A stretch of DNA of 24,306 nucleotides, from positions 1 to 24,306 of the IMG/VR virus record IMGVR_UViG_3300033571_009115. The stretch is one strand, 5' to 3'. Source of the DNA: a virus. The notes beneath the pieces are model-generated. The model saw only the letters and a program-made list of their open reading frames with translations. It made no database searches and was not told the origin of the DNA. Position numbers and translations under genes: made by a program. This document shows positions 8,298 to 15,284 of this stretch, one piece after another. Each line of letters opens with the position of its first letter. The stretch's first letter is position 1.

Positions 8298-8333
8298 CGA
8301 AACGGTTCCATGTTTCAAATTCCTGCTTTGCTT

Positions 8334-8358
8334 AAACCCCTCCTCGTGAGGGGTTTTT
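8334..8358 (+). terminator. intrinsic terminator after tail operon/tRNA
   Basis: A perfect 9-bp stem, AAACCCCTC (8334-8342) with GAGGGGTTT (8348-8356), has a 5-nt loop and ends in a run of five T. It would end late tail transcription before the integrase. Confidence 0.85.
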
Positions 8359-8595
8359 GTTTATACAGCGCAACCGCTAGCATCGGAGATTCCGCGACAA
8401 AAATCCTTGTGTCTTGAGCTACTTACCGAAACGCTTGACTGGTCCGCTACCATTTCCTAACATCATCGGAGTTCACGACGGGTCACGGCTAAGGCGTTTG
8501 AATCATTGGAAAAATCGCCTTTCCAAAGCCTGAGCGTGACAAGCTGTTGAACGGTCAAGCGAAACGCTTACCGACAGCAAAACCGATGGTGTCAC
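8359..8595. other. non-coding spacer before integrase, candidate attP arm region
   Basis: No gene is seen in this ~235-nt stretch. It holds a 10-nt direct repeat CGAAACGCTT at 8427-8436 and 8560-8569, with a one-mismatch copy CGAAACGGTT at 8298-8307 just after the tRNA-like sequence. The second copy is part of a 13-nt inverted repeat, AAGCG-AAA-CGCTT (8557-8569). Such repeats between a tRNA and a tyrosine integrase gene are what integrase arm-type or excisionase sites look like, but binding is inferred. No TAnnTTTG promoter box was found here for int. Confidence 0.35.
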
Positions 8596-9771
8596 ATGCT
8601 CACAGACGTTAGAATCCGCTCAGCCGTTCGTGCTGGCGGTAACAAGGTATTGACAGATGGTGGAAAACGTGGATCAGGCAGACTCACCCTGAGCATCCGA
8701 GAGGGTGTGCGTCCAGAGTGGTATGCGGTCAAATGGACAGACGGCAAACGCAAGACAGTGAAAATCGGCACGTTTCCCGACATGTCGCTCTCCGATGCCA
8801 GAGAGCAATTCAAGTCGGGTGTGTCATTCATCAAAGCTCAGAAGCGCGCCACGCTCGAACAACTGATTACCGACTACGTTTCCCACTTGGAAACAAACGG
8901 ACAGCGCAGCGCACCTGAAATGAAGCGTACGCTGTTGCGATTGGCTGATGCTGTTGGACGTTCCAAGCCAGCGAATGAAGTCACTACCTCCGACATTGTG
9001 GAAGCGATTCGACCTATCTATGCACGTGGAAAGCCATCTATGGCCGATCACATGCGAGGAGCGATTCACTCCGCTTACGGATGGGTGCTCAAGTCACAAA
9101 ACGATTATCGCACACACTCGGAACTGAAGGAGCGATTCGGACTCACACTAAATCCAGCCACAGGAATTCCAACCGAACCTAAGTCGACTGGAGATAGGTG
9201 GCTATCCATTGATGAGCTCGTGGCTTTTTGGAAGTGGTTGCATATCGGAACGCACAACCAAAACCGAAACACAGACCCTAGAAATCTGGTCGCGATTCAA
9301 TTGCTCATTCTAACTGGCCAACGTGTCGAGGAAATTTTGCGCATTCAAACGTCAATGGTGGATAAGAAAATTGCTGTCATTGACTGGCCAAAAACAAAAG
9401 TTGGAAATGAGCATGTCATACCAGCGAGCGCACACGTTCTGAGGCGTCTCACCTGGTGCAAGCGAACAGGAAGCGGTTTGTATTTCCCATCCTTCCAAAA
9501 TGAATCCGTACCAACAGACGATTCGACATTGAGGGCAATCTGTAAGTTGTTCGTTCGTGATGCGAAGATAGAACCATTCACAACGCGCGATCTCAGACGC
9601 ACGTGGAAAACACTAGCGGGGTTGGCTGGAGTAAGTAAAACCGACCGTGATAGGATTCAGAACCACAGCAACGGTGATGTCAGTTCCAAACACTATGACA
9701 GGTACGATTATCTACATGAAAAACGAAACGCTCTACAAACATGGGAGCAATGGTTCTTGAGTAAGGCCTAA
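8596..9771 (+). CDS. int: P4-type tyrosine integrase
   Basis: The 391-aa protein integrates and excises the phage genome by site-specific recombination. The N-terminal ~80 residues match the P4-family arm-binding domain (WYAVKWTDGKRKTVKIGTFP, then MSLSDAREQF). A core-binding helical domain follows (LITDYVSHLETNGQRS...). The catalytic domain has the first Arg at R243 (LTGQRVEEI), the box TTRDLRRTW (R331-R335), H357 in QNHSNGDV and the probable nucleophile Y367 in KHYDRYDY. The His usually starting the H-x-x-R box is Arg here (R331), a variation also known in P4 relatives. It lies next to a tRNA-like sequence and is convergent with the xis-like gene, with a shared terminator between them. Confidence 0.93.
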   Translation: MLTDVRIRSAVRAGGNKVLTDGGKRGSGRLTLSIREGVRPEWYAVKWTDGKRKTVKIGTFPDMSLSDAREQFKSGVSFIKAQKRATLEQLITDYVSHLETNGQRSAPEMKRTLLRLADAVGRSKPANEVTTSDIVEAIRPIYARGKPSMADHMRGAIHSAYGWVLKSQNDYRTHSELKERFGLTLNPATGIPTEPKSTGDRWLSIDELVAFWKWLHIGTHNQNRNTDPRNLVAIQLLILTGQRVEEILRIQTSMVDKKIAVIDWPKTKVGNEHVIPASAHVLRRLTWCKRTGSGLYFPSFQNESVPTDDSTLRAICKLFVRDAKIEPFTTRDLRRTWKTLAGLAGVSKTDRDRIQNHSNGDVSSKHYDRYDYLHEKRNALQTWEQWFLSKA

Positions 9772-9776
9772 CAAAA

Positions 9777-9804
9777 AACCCCCGACAAAATCGGGGGTTA
9801 AATT
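9777..9804. terminator. bidirectional terminator between int and the minus-strand operon
   Basis: A perfect 9-bp stem, AACCCCCGA (9777-9785) with TCGGGGGTT (9791-9799), has loop CAAAA. Read on the minus strand it is followed by TTTTTT, a strong intrinsic terminator for the recombination operon; on the plus strand the tail is TTAAATTT, so it can also serve int. Confidence 0.85.
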
Positions 9805-10014
9805 TCACTTGGAATAGTCGCTTGTGGATTTCACCGTTCTCGTTTTTTCCCATTCCTCAATGTCTTGGAGGCGATAAAATATTCTACCTCCTACCTTCGT
9901 GAATGGTGGTGAAATTCCAGAGCTCCTCCAGTTAGCTAAAGTCCGTACCGTCACCTTGCCGTTATATCTCTCGGCTAGTTCTTGCGGAGATAGGAACAGT
10001 TTACCCTCGCTCAC
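9805..10014 (-). CDS. excisionase/MerR-type helix-turn-helix protein
   Basis: The 69-aa protein has an HTH_17/excisionase-like winged helix: LSPQELAERYNGKVTVRTLANWRSSG, the wing GGRIFYRLQDIEEWEKTR, then a short basic tail. Proteins of this size near an integrase usually act as excisionase (directionality factor) or as a small regulator. The start is GTG at 10014-10012 and overlaps the stop of the upstream gene in a GTGA arrangement, so translation is probably coupled. It is the last gene of the minus-strand operon and converges on int. Confidence 0.75.
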   Translation of the reverse strand: MSEGKLFLSPQELAERYNGKVTVRTLANWRSSGISPPFTKVGGRIFYRLQDIEEWEKTRTVKSTSDYSK

Positions 10015-10985
10015 TGAATTTCCTCATCAGATATATGTGAACCGTTGAATACCTGCGGGGGATTTTGAAAGTTTACAGCCGTTTGACTGCCAGATTGCAA
10101 TGATTCGCTTGCAGGTGCGGCGTTCAGTCGCTCGTTTAGTTTCTGAATAGCAGGGTTATCTTGTGAATTAGAGGACGGCATTTCGAACCAATCAGAAGCC
10201 TTAGACATGCCATCACGAAGACTGTTGTATATTCCTGTAAGCTCCGACATCTGGTCGGGTAGAATGTGATCTACTTGGACACCTAACCGGTGTTCGATAT
10301 GTGCTGAGGAAATTCCCAATTTCGCAAACGCTGCAATCATGTTTCTGATTCTGTCTCCTAGTGGGATTGTCGAATCTCCCGCCAATGCTTTTTTACAAAC
10401 GTCAAGAGAGAACTGCTCCAAGTCTCTATCAACCACAGCTAAGATGCATGCGCGTACTCTTCGTCCTCCTTGGTTGGCGGTCATTTCATAAATGTCACGA
10501 GGGTCGGTAAGCTTCGTGATGCCGTACTTCGTGTGACGCTCGTGTTTAACTGTGAAGTTCATAACTCGTTCGGTATTACTCTCCATATCCCAAGCATAAG
10601 CTTGCATTTCAGATTCGCCTGGACGTTGGCTAAGCTCACGAACTCCGTACTGAATGTTACCGAAGCATCGCGCTATTTCCTCAGCCAATCGAATTGAAGG
10701 ACCTGAAATCGTTTGTCCTCCGCGTGGATACGCATAGGTGGCAATCGCTGCGAATGATGGTCGAGAGCATGCGTTATTCAGTTTCTCGTAGGCCTCAGCC
10801 ATTGAGCGAGGAAACATCTTAGCAATTTGAATCTTACCTAGTGCCTCAGCCACAGCTCGGCTCTGTTCAATTGCTACTGTTCCAGCATTTGCATGTTGTG
10901 CTACAGATGGATGCATATTCATACCAGTTGAATGTTGCTGTTGAATCGGTTGCGAAGCCTTGTTGACTTCTTTTTGTGTGTACAT
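10011..10985 (-). CDS. probable phage recombination (single-strand annealing) protein
   Basis: The protein has 324 aa and matches no named family that I can assign with certainty. The conserved-looking core is residues ~50-210: FPRSMAEAYEKLNNACSRPS, then ATYAYPRGGQTISGPSIRLA, then YGVRELSQRPGESEMQAYAW, then KLTDPRDIYEMTANQGGRRV followed by RACILAVV. The C-terminal ~110 residues are linker-like and Gln/Asn/Ser-rich. Related phage proteins are usually left as hypothetical. Here it sits directly after a RecE-like nuclease, the standard position of RecT/Red-beta/Erf-type annealing proteins, so I infer a strand-annealing role in homologous recombination. The stop overlaps the xis-like start (GTGA). 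Confidence 0.5.
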   Translation of the reverse strand: MYTQKEVNKASQPIQQQHSTGMNMHPSVAQHANAGTVAIEQSRAVAEALGKIQIAKMFPRSMAEAYEKLNNACSRPSFAAIATYAYPRGGQTISGPSIRLAEEIARCFGNIQYGVRELSQRPGESEMQAYAWDMESNTERVMNFTVKHERHTKYGITKLTDPRDIYEMTANQGGRRVRACILAVVDRDLEQFSLDVCKKALAGDSTIPLGDRIRNMIAAFAKLGISSAHIEHRLGVQVDHILPDQMSELTGIYNSLRDGMSKASDWFEMPSSNSQDNPAIQKLNERLNAAPASESLQSGSQTAVNFQNPPQVFNGSHISDEEIQ

Positions 10986-11012
10986 GATATATATATTTAA
11001 GAATTACGATTG

Positions 11013-11801
11013 TTACACCTTGACCCATGAGGGAAGGTTGAGTGGTTTTAGGTTCGTGTCATAACCTGGCCATTGATTCATTTGGCGACACGCCATGTAT
11101 TTGTAAAGATTCTCAGAGTACACTTGTCTGCCGTATTCGATAAGTCCATCAGGCATATAGAAGATGTTTACAAGGTAGGGAGGTTTTTTTTCTACCGCAA
11201 TAAAGATGAACCCATCAGGATTGAGATTGTTTGCTTTTGCGCCGTCAAGATAGAATGCGCCTTGAACGTGGTAGCGATATTTAAAAGACGATTTAGCGAA
11301 GCCTTCATCTGAGGCATCGTCCGTCGATTTCAAATCAACAATTACTCGAACGTCAGGATTCCACCAATCCATCCGACACTTACAAGGTGCGTCTGTGAGT
11401 ACATCTTCCCACTTCAATGTTGTTTCGGTTTTTCCTACCTTCAACAGTTCGAATGCAGCAGGATGTTTCATCACAGAGTCACGCATACGACGAACCATGT
11501 CATATTGTTCCATTGTGATTATTTCCTTGTCAGCGTGCTCTTCTTCGAACGCTTCACGCTTCGCAACGGAACCCGTACCTGAGAATTTTGGACGGATGAC
11601 AAAGTGATACGGAAAGATGTCGTTTTCCAGCGTTAGTACGTGGAATGCATTTCCTACAACTAAAGCTTCTGTTTTCGATTCGGGTTCCCGATTCGGATTT
11701 AAGTACCGCTCCCAATAGTGAGCTGGTGACTTTGCAATGAGGTCAAGTCCCGACTTTGAGATTCTTGAAACATCATTGTGATACATCTGGTTTACTTTCA
11801 T
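11013..11801 (-). CDS. RecE-like PD-(D/E)XK exonuclease (DUF3799-type)
   Basis: The 262-aa protein looks like the exodeoxyribonuclease VIII / DUF3799 branch of the PD-(D/E)XK nucleases, which make 3' single strands for an annealing partner. An N-terminal ISKSGLDLIAKSPAHYWERY segment is followed by EALVVGNAFHVLTLE (Gly-x-x-x-His). Catalytic motifs are CRMDWW (D145), VIVDLKST (D156, K158) and the Gln motif YRYHVQGAFY (Q180). The gene is first in the minus-strand operon behind a TAnnTTTG promoter; 27 nt separate it from the probable annealing protein. Full family length is present. Confidence 0.88.
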   Translation of the reverse strand: MKVNQMYHNDVSRISKSGLDLIAKSPAHYWERYLNPNREPESKTEALVVGNAFHVLTLENDIFPYHFVIRPKFSGTGSVAKREAFEEEHADKEIITMEQYDMVRRMRDSVMKHPAAFELLKVGKTETTLKWEDVLTDAPCKCRMDWWNPDVRVIVDLKSTDDASDEGFAKSSFKYRYHVQGAFYLDGAKANNLNPDGFIFIAVEKKPPYLVNIFYMPDGLIEYGRQVYSENLYKYMACRQMNQWPGYDTNLKPLNLPSWVKV

Positions 11802-11829
11802 TTCGTCTATGTGTGTGAAAAAATATATG

Positions 11830-11856
11830 CAAAAATAACCAACATATTCATAAAAG
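11830..11856 (-). promoter_or_regulatory. Bacteroidota-type promoter for the recombination operon
   Basis: On the minus strand the sequence reads TATTTTTG (plus-strand 11837-11830), fitting the -7 consensus TAnnTTTG. A TTG lies about 19 nt upstream, in the -33 position. It drives the RecE-like gene, whose start is at 11801. Confidence 0.6.
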
Positions 11857-11859
11857 CAA

Positions 11860-11867
11860 TATATTTG
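11860..11867 (+). promoter_or_regulatory. -7 box of the early rightward promoter
   Basis: TATATTTG fits the Bacteroidota -7 consensus and lies 21 nt upstream of the start of the HTH gene at 11889. No good -33 TTTG was seen, so a bound activator or a weak promoter is possible. It is divergent from, and about 30 nt away from, the -7 box of the leftward promoter, so the two are probably co-regulated. Confidence 0.6.
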
Positions 11868-11888
11868 CAGAAAAAATCATCCAAAATC

Positions 11889-12161
11889 ATGGGAGAAGCA
11901 GAAAATACACAGGACAATCATCAGGCGTCACCGAACGTCACGGGGAACACATATAGTTCACTGAAAACACAATGCGACGAGTTAGGAATCAGTGTAGCAA
12001 AGTTGTGCCGAGAGGCGAACGTTGACAGATCATTGTTAGTAAGGTGGCGTAATAAAGAGCCTAACACGCTCAAGATATATAATGCGCTACTACAAGCGTT
12101 GTCGCGTATCCAATCACGTAACCATTTACCTATCAAAAAAGAGAGCCATGAAAATTCTTGA
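11889..12161 (+). CDS. small helix-turn-helix protein
   Basis: The start is ATG 11889, just after the promoter; the longer open frame would begin upstream of it. In the 90 residues, LKTQCDELGISVAKLCREANVDRSLLVRWRN is an XRE/Cro-like helix-turn-helix, flanked by a polar N-terminus and a basic C-terminus. As the first gene of the rightward early unit and divergent from the recombination operon, it is a candidate regulator of both promoters. No CI-like repressor with a dimerisation or protease domain is seen in the window. The last 14 nt overlap the next gene. Confidence 0.65.
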   Translation: MGEAENTQDNHQASPNVTGNTYSSLKTQCDELGISVAKLCREANVDRSLLVRWRNKEPNTLKIYNALLQALSRIQSRNHLPIKKESHENS

Positions 12162-12531
12162 CATTCAGAAATTGAAGTCGAAGCGCGCTACGGGTGTTCC
12201 GATGCTGCGCGTATCGAAAAACAAGGTGTCGTTCGGAACATCACTTGTTGAACATTTGAACCTTGAAGGAGATTCCAACATCTTACTTCAGTTTGCTACC
12301 GATGAAGACACGCTACATATTAGAGTAGCGAATGAAAGCGACGAAAATAGCGCCGAATTTATCAAGCGCTCCAATCAGCAGTGGGAACTCTATAACTCTG
12401 GAGTTGCTAATTACATTCGCAAGCTGTCGGGTAGCGAAGAAAACAGCATTCCTTGCCGTGTAACCAACGTAAACGATGAGGGATGGTATCCAGTTATTAC
12501 TACCTACTGGAAGACAATTAGTAATCAATAA
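12148..12531 (+). CDS. unknown early protein
   Basis: The start is ATG 12148 (MKILDIQKLKSKRATGVPML); an upstream in-frame start at 12082 would lie inside the HTH gene. The 127-aa protein is mixed alpha/beta and acidic in the middle, with two Cys at most and no motif I recognise. It overlaps the HTH gene by 14 nt and is followed 12 nt later by ssb. The position suggests an early accessory or DNA-metabolism role, without direct support. Confidence 0.6.
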   Translation: MKILDIQKLKSKRATGVPMLRVSKNKVSFGTSLVEHLNLEGDSNILLQFATDEDTLHIRVANESDENSAEFIKRSNQQWELYNSGVANYIRKLSGSEENSIPCRVTNVNDEGWYPVITTYWKTISNQ

Positions 12532-12543
12532 ATACACATACAA

Positions 12544-13074
12544 ATGAAGAAAACCGTAATTATCGGTAACATTGGGCAAGACGCCCAATTGCGTACAACT
12601 CAGAACGGGAAACAACTGGCATCGTTTACCGTGGCAGTCTCTGAGAAAATTGGCCAGCAAGAACAAACGACGTGGTTCAACTGCGCTGGATGGGGTGAGC
12701 GATTCACAGGAACACTTCTTCAGTATCTTCGCAAAGGTACTAAGGTGTATATCGAGGGGAACTACTCTCCTAGAATGTACCAGCGTACGGACGGATCAAT
12801 GGACATCAGCCATGATATTATGGTGAACCACATTGAACTGCTTGGAGGACAACAACAGCAAGCTGCACAACCTCAGCAACCTGTTCAACAGCCAATCCAA
12901 CAGCCTGTTCAGCAACCGATTCAGCAACCTGTTCAGCAACAGCAACCACAGCAACAGCCTGTACATAGAGCGGCATACCTACCGCCTCAAAATCAGCCTC
13001 AGACTGCGAATGTGTTCACTACTCCAGGTTCTGGACACAAAGACGACATGTTCGCTAACGACCCACCGTTCTAA
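12544..13074 (+). CDS. ssb: single-stranded DNA-binding protein
   Basis: The 176-aa protein coats single-stranded DNA in replication and recombination. An OB-fold fills residues 1-105: KTVIIGNIGQDAQLRTTQNGK, then LASFTVAVSE, TTWFNCAGWGERFTGTLLQYLRKGTKVYIEG and DGSMDISHDIMVNHIELLG. A Gln/Pro-rich linker (residues ~107-145) is built of QQPVQQPIQ repeats. The C-terminus ends in DPPF, close to the bacterial acidic tip DDDIPF that binds replication partners. It lies between an unknown gene and a DUF4406 gene, upstream of the helicase. Confidence 0.95.
   Translation: MKKTVIIGNIGQDAQLRTTQNGKQLASFTVAVSEKIGQQEQTTWFNCAGWGERFTGTLLQYLRKGTKVYIEGNYSPRMYQRTDGSMDISHDIMVNHIELLGGQQQQAAQPQQPVQQPIQQPVQQPIQQPVQQQQPQQQPVHRAAYLPPQNQPQTANVFTTPGSGHKDDMFANDPPF
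12870..12960 (+). repeat. Gln/Pro codon tandem repeat in ssb linker
   Basis: Short imperfect direct repeats of the type CAACCTGTTCAGCAACC(A/G)AT encode QQPVQQPI. This is a low-complexity linker likely to vary in length by slippage. Confidence 0.7.
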
Positions 13075-13077
13075 GCT

Positions 13078-13374
13078 ATGATCTACATTTCAGGTTCAAT
13101 ATCATCGGATATCATCGAAGCACCTCGCAAATTTCAAGAAGCAGAGGTGCGGATATGCCGAATGTATGGGAAGCCTGTAATCAACCCAATGAAGCTCCCT
13201 CACAAGGAGGGAGCATCTTGGGAGGATTATATGGTAGTCGATTTGGAAGCACTCGATAAGTGCGACACTATCTATATGCTCCCGTGTTGGCAAAGGTCAC
13301 ACGGAGCACGATTAGAACACGCATACGCTAAGTACTATAACAAGCGTATCATCTACGAAGACAAGAACATTTAA
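13078..13374 (+). CDS. DUF4406 protein (nucleoside deoxyribosyltransferase-like)
   Basis: The 98-aa protein matches the DUF4406 pattern: a MIYISGSIS start, NPMKLPH in the middle, DLEALDKCDTIYMLPCW and then the S-x-G-A-x-x-E motif in RSHGARLEHAYAKYYNK with a closing RIIYE strand. The family is structurally related to nucleoside 2-deoxyribosyltransferases, with Glu as the candidate catalytic residue. A role in nucleotide metabolism or DNA modification is likely, but the substrate is unknown. It starts 3 nt after the ssb stop. Confidence 0.8.
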   Translation: MIYISGSISSDIIEAPRKFQEAEVRICRMYGKPVINPMKLPHKEGASWEDYMVVDLEALDKCDTIYMLPCWQRSHGARLEHAYAKYYNKRIIYEDKNI

Positions 13375-13381
13375 CACACAC

Positions 13382-13402
13382 ATGACTAAATGCTACAACT
13401 AA
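13382..13402 (+). other. six-codon upstream ORF overlapping the helicase start
   Basis: An ATG directly after the A/C-rich leader ACACACAC opens a frame that stops at TAA 13400-13402. The helicase ATG at 13390 lies inside it in another frame. It may control helicase translation (inference). Confidence 0.3.
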
Positions 13403-14817
13403 GATACTATCAACAGCAAGCGGTTGACAATATACGTAATTCATACCTTCAGAACTTTCGAGCACCACTTCTAGTCCTTCCAACAGGAGGTGGAAAAACA
13501 GTGGTGTTCTCATATATAGCTGCTACATCGCAGTCAAAGGGAAATAGAGTACTCATCCTAGTACACAGAGTGGAACTGCTAAGGCAGACATCCGCCAAGC
13601 TATCAGAAGCTGGCGTATATCACGGACTAATCTCGCCAAAATACACCCCTAATTTTAGCGCACCAGTACAGGTAGCGAGCGTTCAAACGCTCATCAAACG
13701 CCTCACCAAAATACCACCTCCCGACCTCATCATCATAGACGAAGCTCACCACGCAACAGCTGGTTCTTGGCGAACCATTTTGCAAGCGTACCCTAATGCT
13801 AGAGTGTTGGGAGTGACGGCTACTCCGTGTCGTGGGGATGGCTCAGGACTTGGAATAGTAGCTGGTGGAGTGTTTGACGACATCGTCATTGGTCCACAAG
13901 TGCCGGAACTGATTCAAGCGGGTTTCCTTGTAAAACCAATCATATACGCGCCGAAGGAGAAGCTTGACCTATCGGCCATCAAAATCACAAGGGGTGACTA
14001 CGATGTCAAACAGGTATCGGACTTAGTCGATAAGCCGACAATCACAGGCGATGCCGTTTCCCACTACAAGCGCATCTGTCCTGGTACTCCAGCCGTTGTG
14101 TTCTGCGTATCGGTCAATCACGCTAAGCACGTGGCTGAGGAGTTCCGAAAGGCTGGGTTCAGAGCCTTCCACGCTGACGGATCATTGGAGGACGATGTTC
14201 GAGCACGCATACTCAACGGACTTGGAAACGGTACCGTTGACGTTGTGACCTCTTGTGACCTCATCAGTGAAGGAACGGACATTCCAGCCATTGGGTGCGC
14301 CATATTGCTACGTCCGACACAATCGCTAGGTCTATACATCCAACAGGTAGGACGTGCGCTTAGAATCGCTGAGGGCAAGAAGCACACGTATATCTTAGAC
14401 CACGTTGGCAACGTACTTACGCATGGACTACCAGAAGAGCACAGGGATTGGACGCTTGAAGGCGAAAAGAAGCGCAAGAGAAAGAAGGAGGAGGACATAG
14501 AGAACATCAAAGTTACTCAGTGTCCTAAGTGCTATTGTATGCACGAAACGAATGCTCACAAGGTCAACGTTGAGAATGTTTGGCGAGTGGCTTGTCCTTC
14601 TTGCGGACACATATACGAGCGCAAGGAAGCAGAAGCACCGAAACAGGTAGATGGTGAACTCGTTGAGGTTGACCCAAACCTATTGAAGCGACAGAAAGTT
14701 GTCGAGGTTGCGAAGGCTCGCACTCGTGAGGAATTGGAGCTGATTGCGGAGCAAAGAGGCTACAAAGCGGGGTGGGTAAATCACATGCTTTCAAGTCGAG
14801 AGAAAAAAAATACATAA
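13390..14817 (+). CDS. SF2 DEAD/DEAH-box helicase with zinc ribbon
   Basis: The 475-aa superfamily 2 helicase probably unwinds DNA during phage replication or recombination. Motifs in order: LRYYQQQAVDNI (Q-like), Walker A PTGGGKT at 31-37, DEAH at 117-120, GVTATPCRG at 141-149, CDLISEGTDIP around 289-299 and the arginine-finger motif QQVGRALR around 318-325. A C-terminal zinc ribbon has C378/C381 and C402/C405. A basic KKRKRKK patch (residues ~360-366) links the parts. Length and layout are as in phage SSL2/ComF-like helicases of this type. It is preceded by a six-codon upstream ORF. The next promoter begins 16 nt after the stop. Confidence 0.92.
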   Translation: MLQLRYYQQQAVDNIRNSYLQNFRAPLLVLPTGGGKTVVFSYIAATSQSKGNRVLILVHRVELLRQTSAKLSEAGVYHGLISPKYTPNFSAPVQVASVQTLIKRLTKIPPPDLIIIDEAHHATAGSWRTILQAYPNARVLGVTATPCRGDGSGLGIVAGGVFDDIVIGPQVPELIQAGFLVKPIIYAPKEKLDLSAIKITRGDYDVKQVSDLVDKPTITGDAVSHYKRICPGTPAVVFCVSVNHAKHVAEEFRKAGFRAFHADGSLEDDVRARILNGLGNGTVDVVTSCDLISEGTDIPAIGCAILLRPTQSLGLYIQQVGRALRIAEGKKHTYILDHVGNVLTHGLPEEHRDWTLEGEKKRKRKKEEDIENIKVTQCPKCYCMHETNAHKVNVENVWRVACPSCGHIYERKEAEAPKQVDGELVEVDPNLLKRQKVVEVAKARTREELELIAEQRGYKAGWVNHMLSSREKKNT

Positions 14818-14832
14818 AAAAATGTATGTAAA

Positions 14833-14865
14833 TTTGCATATATAAAAGTTAATTACATATATTTG
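14833..14865 (+). promoter_or_regulatory. promoter for the small-gene cluster
   Basis: A -33 TTTG (14833-14836) and -7 box TATATTTG (14858-14865) are 21 nt apart, matching the Bacteroidota consensus. The -33 TTTG is itself part of a second TAnnTTTG box (TAAATTTG at 14829-14836), so two overlapping promoters are possible. Confidence 0.75.
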
Positions 14866-14888
14866 CAAACACACTAACACGACAGACC

Positions 14889-15041
14889 ATGAAAAGGACA
14901 GTTCACGCAACGATCAACTTGAAGGAAGAAATTGTTAAAACGCTAGAGTTGGGAGAGATAATGAGAGGTAGAACCAAAATCAGTCGATACACAAGAATGA
15001 ATTGGAATTACCACGCTAATCTTATTGTTCACGGAAAATAG
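14889..15041 (+). CDS. small basic protein (50 aa)
   Basis: This short frame starts with MKRTVHATINLKEEIVKTLE and ends with NWNYHANLIVHGK. It is 24 nt downstream of the promoter box, has an ATG start and a TAG stop, and is the first gene of its transcription unit. It is basic, without a recognisable motif; a small DNA-binding or inhibitor protein is possible. Position after a good promoter is the main support. Confidence 0.5.
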   Translation: MKRTVHATINLKEEIVKTLELGEIMRGRTKISRYTRMNWNYHANLIVHGK

Positions 15042-15050
15042 GATAGTACC

Positions 15051-15284
15051 ATGAGAATTCTATACAACCAAGGGCGAATTGTCGCCATCAACAAATCTGG
15101 CAAGTGGGAGCCGCTGAACGGTGTTTCACAGTACGAAGTAGGTCAAGCTATCCGTAACGGAGAGATTGAGGATTATCACGATGAGGAGAAAGTCTCCACA
15201 GCTGATATTGTGGACTTCGCAATGACACTGGCTGTCTGCCTGACAATACTAATAGTAGGAATATATTTTTTGAACATAGAATGA
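15051..15284 (+). CDS. small C-terminally anchored membrane protein
   Basis: The 77-aa protein has a soluble N-terminal part, including SGKWEPLNGVSQYEVGQAIRN, which resembles a small regulatory or GYF/SH3-like fold, and a C-terminal hydrophobic segment (residues ~54-75, AMTLAVCLTILIVGIYFL). A single tail-anchored membrane protein in an early region is a candidate for superinfection exclusion or host takeover (inference). Its last bases overlap the next start (ATGA). Confidence 0.65.
   Translation: MRILYNQGRIVAINKSGKWEPLNGVSQYEVGQAIRNGEIEDYHDEEKVSTADIVDFAMTLAVCLTILIVGIYFLNIE

Noticed and set aside
12870-12960. CRISPR-like direct repeats in ssb
   Set aside because: The repeats are short, imperfect, without unique spacers, and encode the Gln/Pro linker.
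12833-13081. Asn/Ser-rich frame overlapping the ssb linker
   Set aside because: It is a second reading of the Gln/Pro codon repeat; the in-frame SSB is clear.
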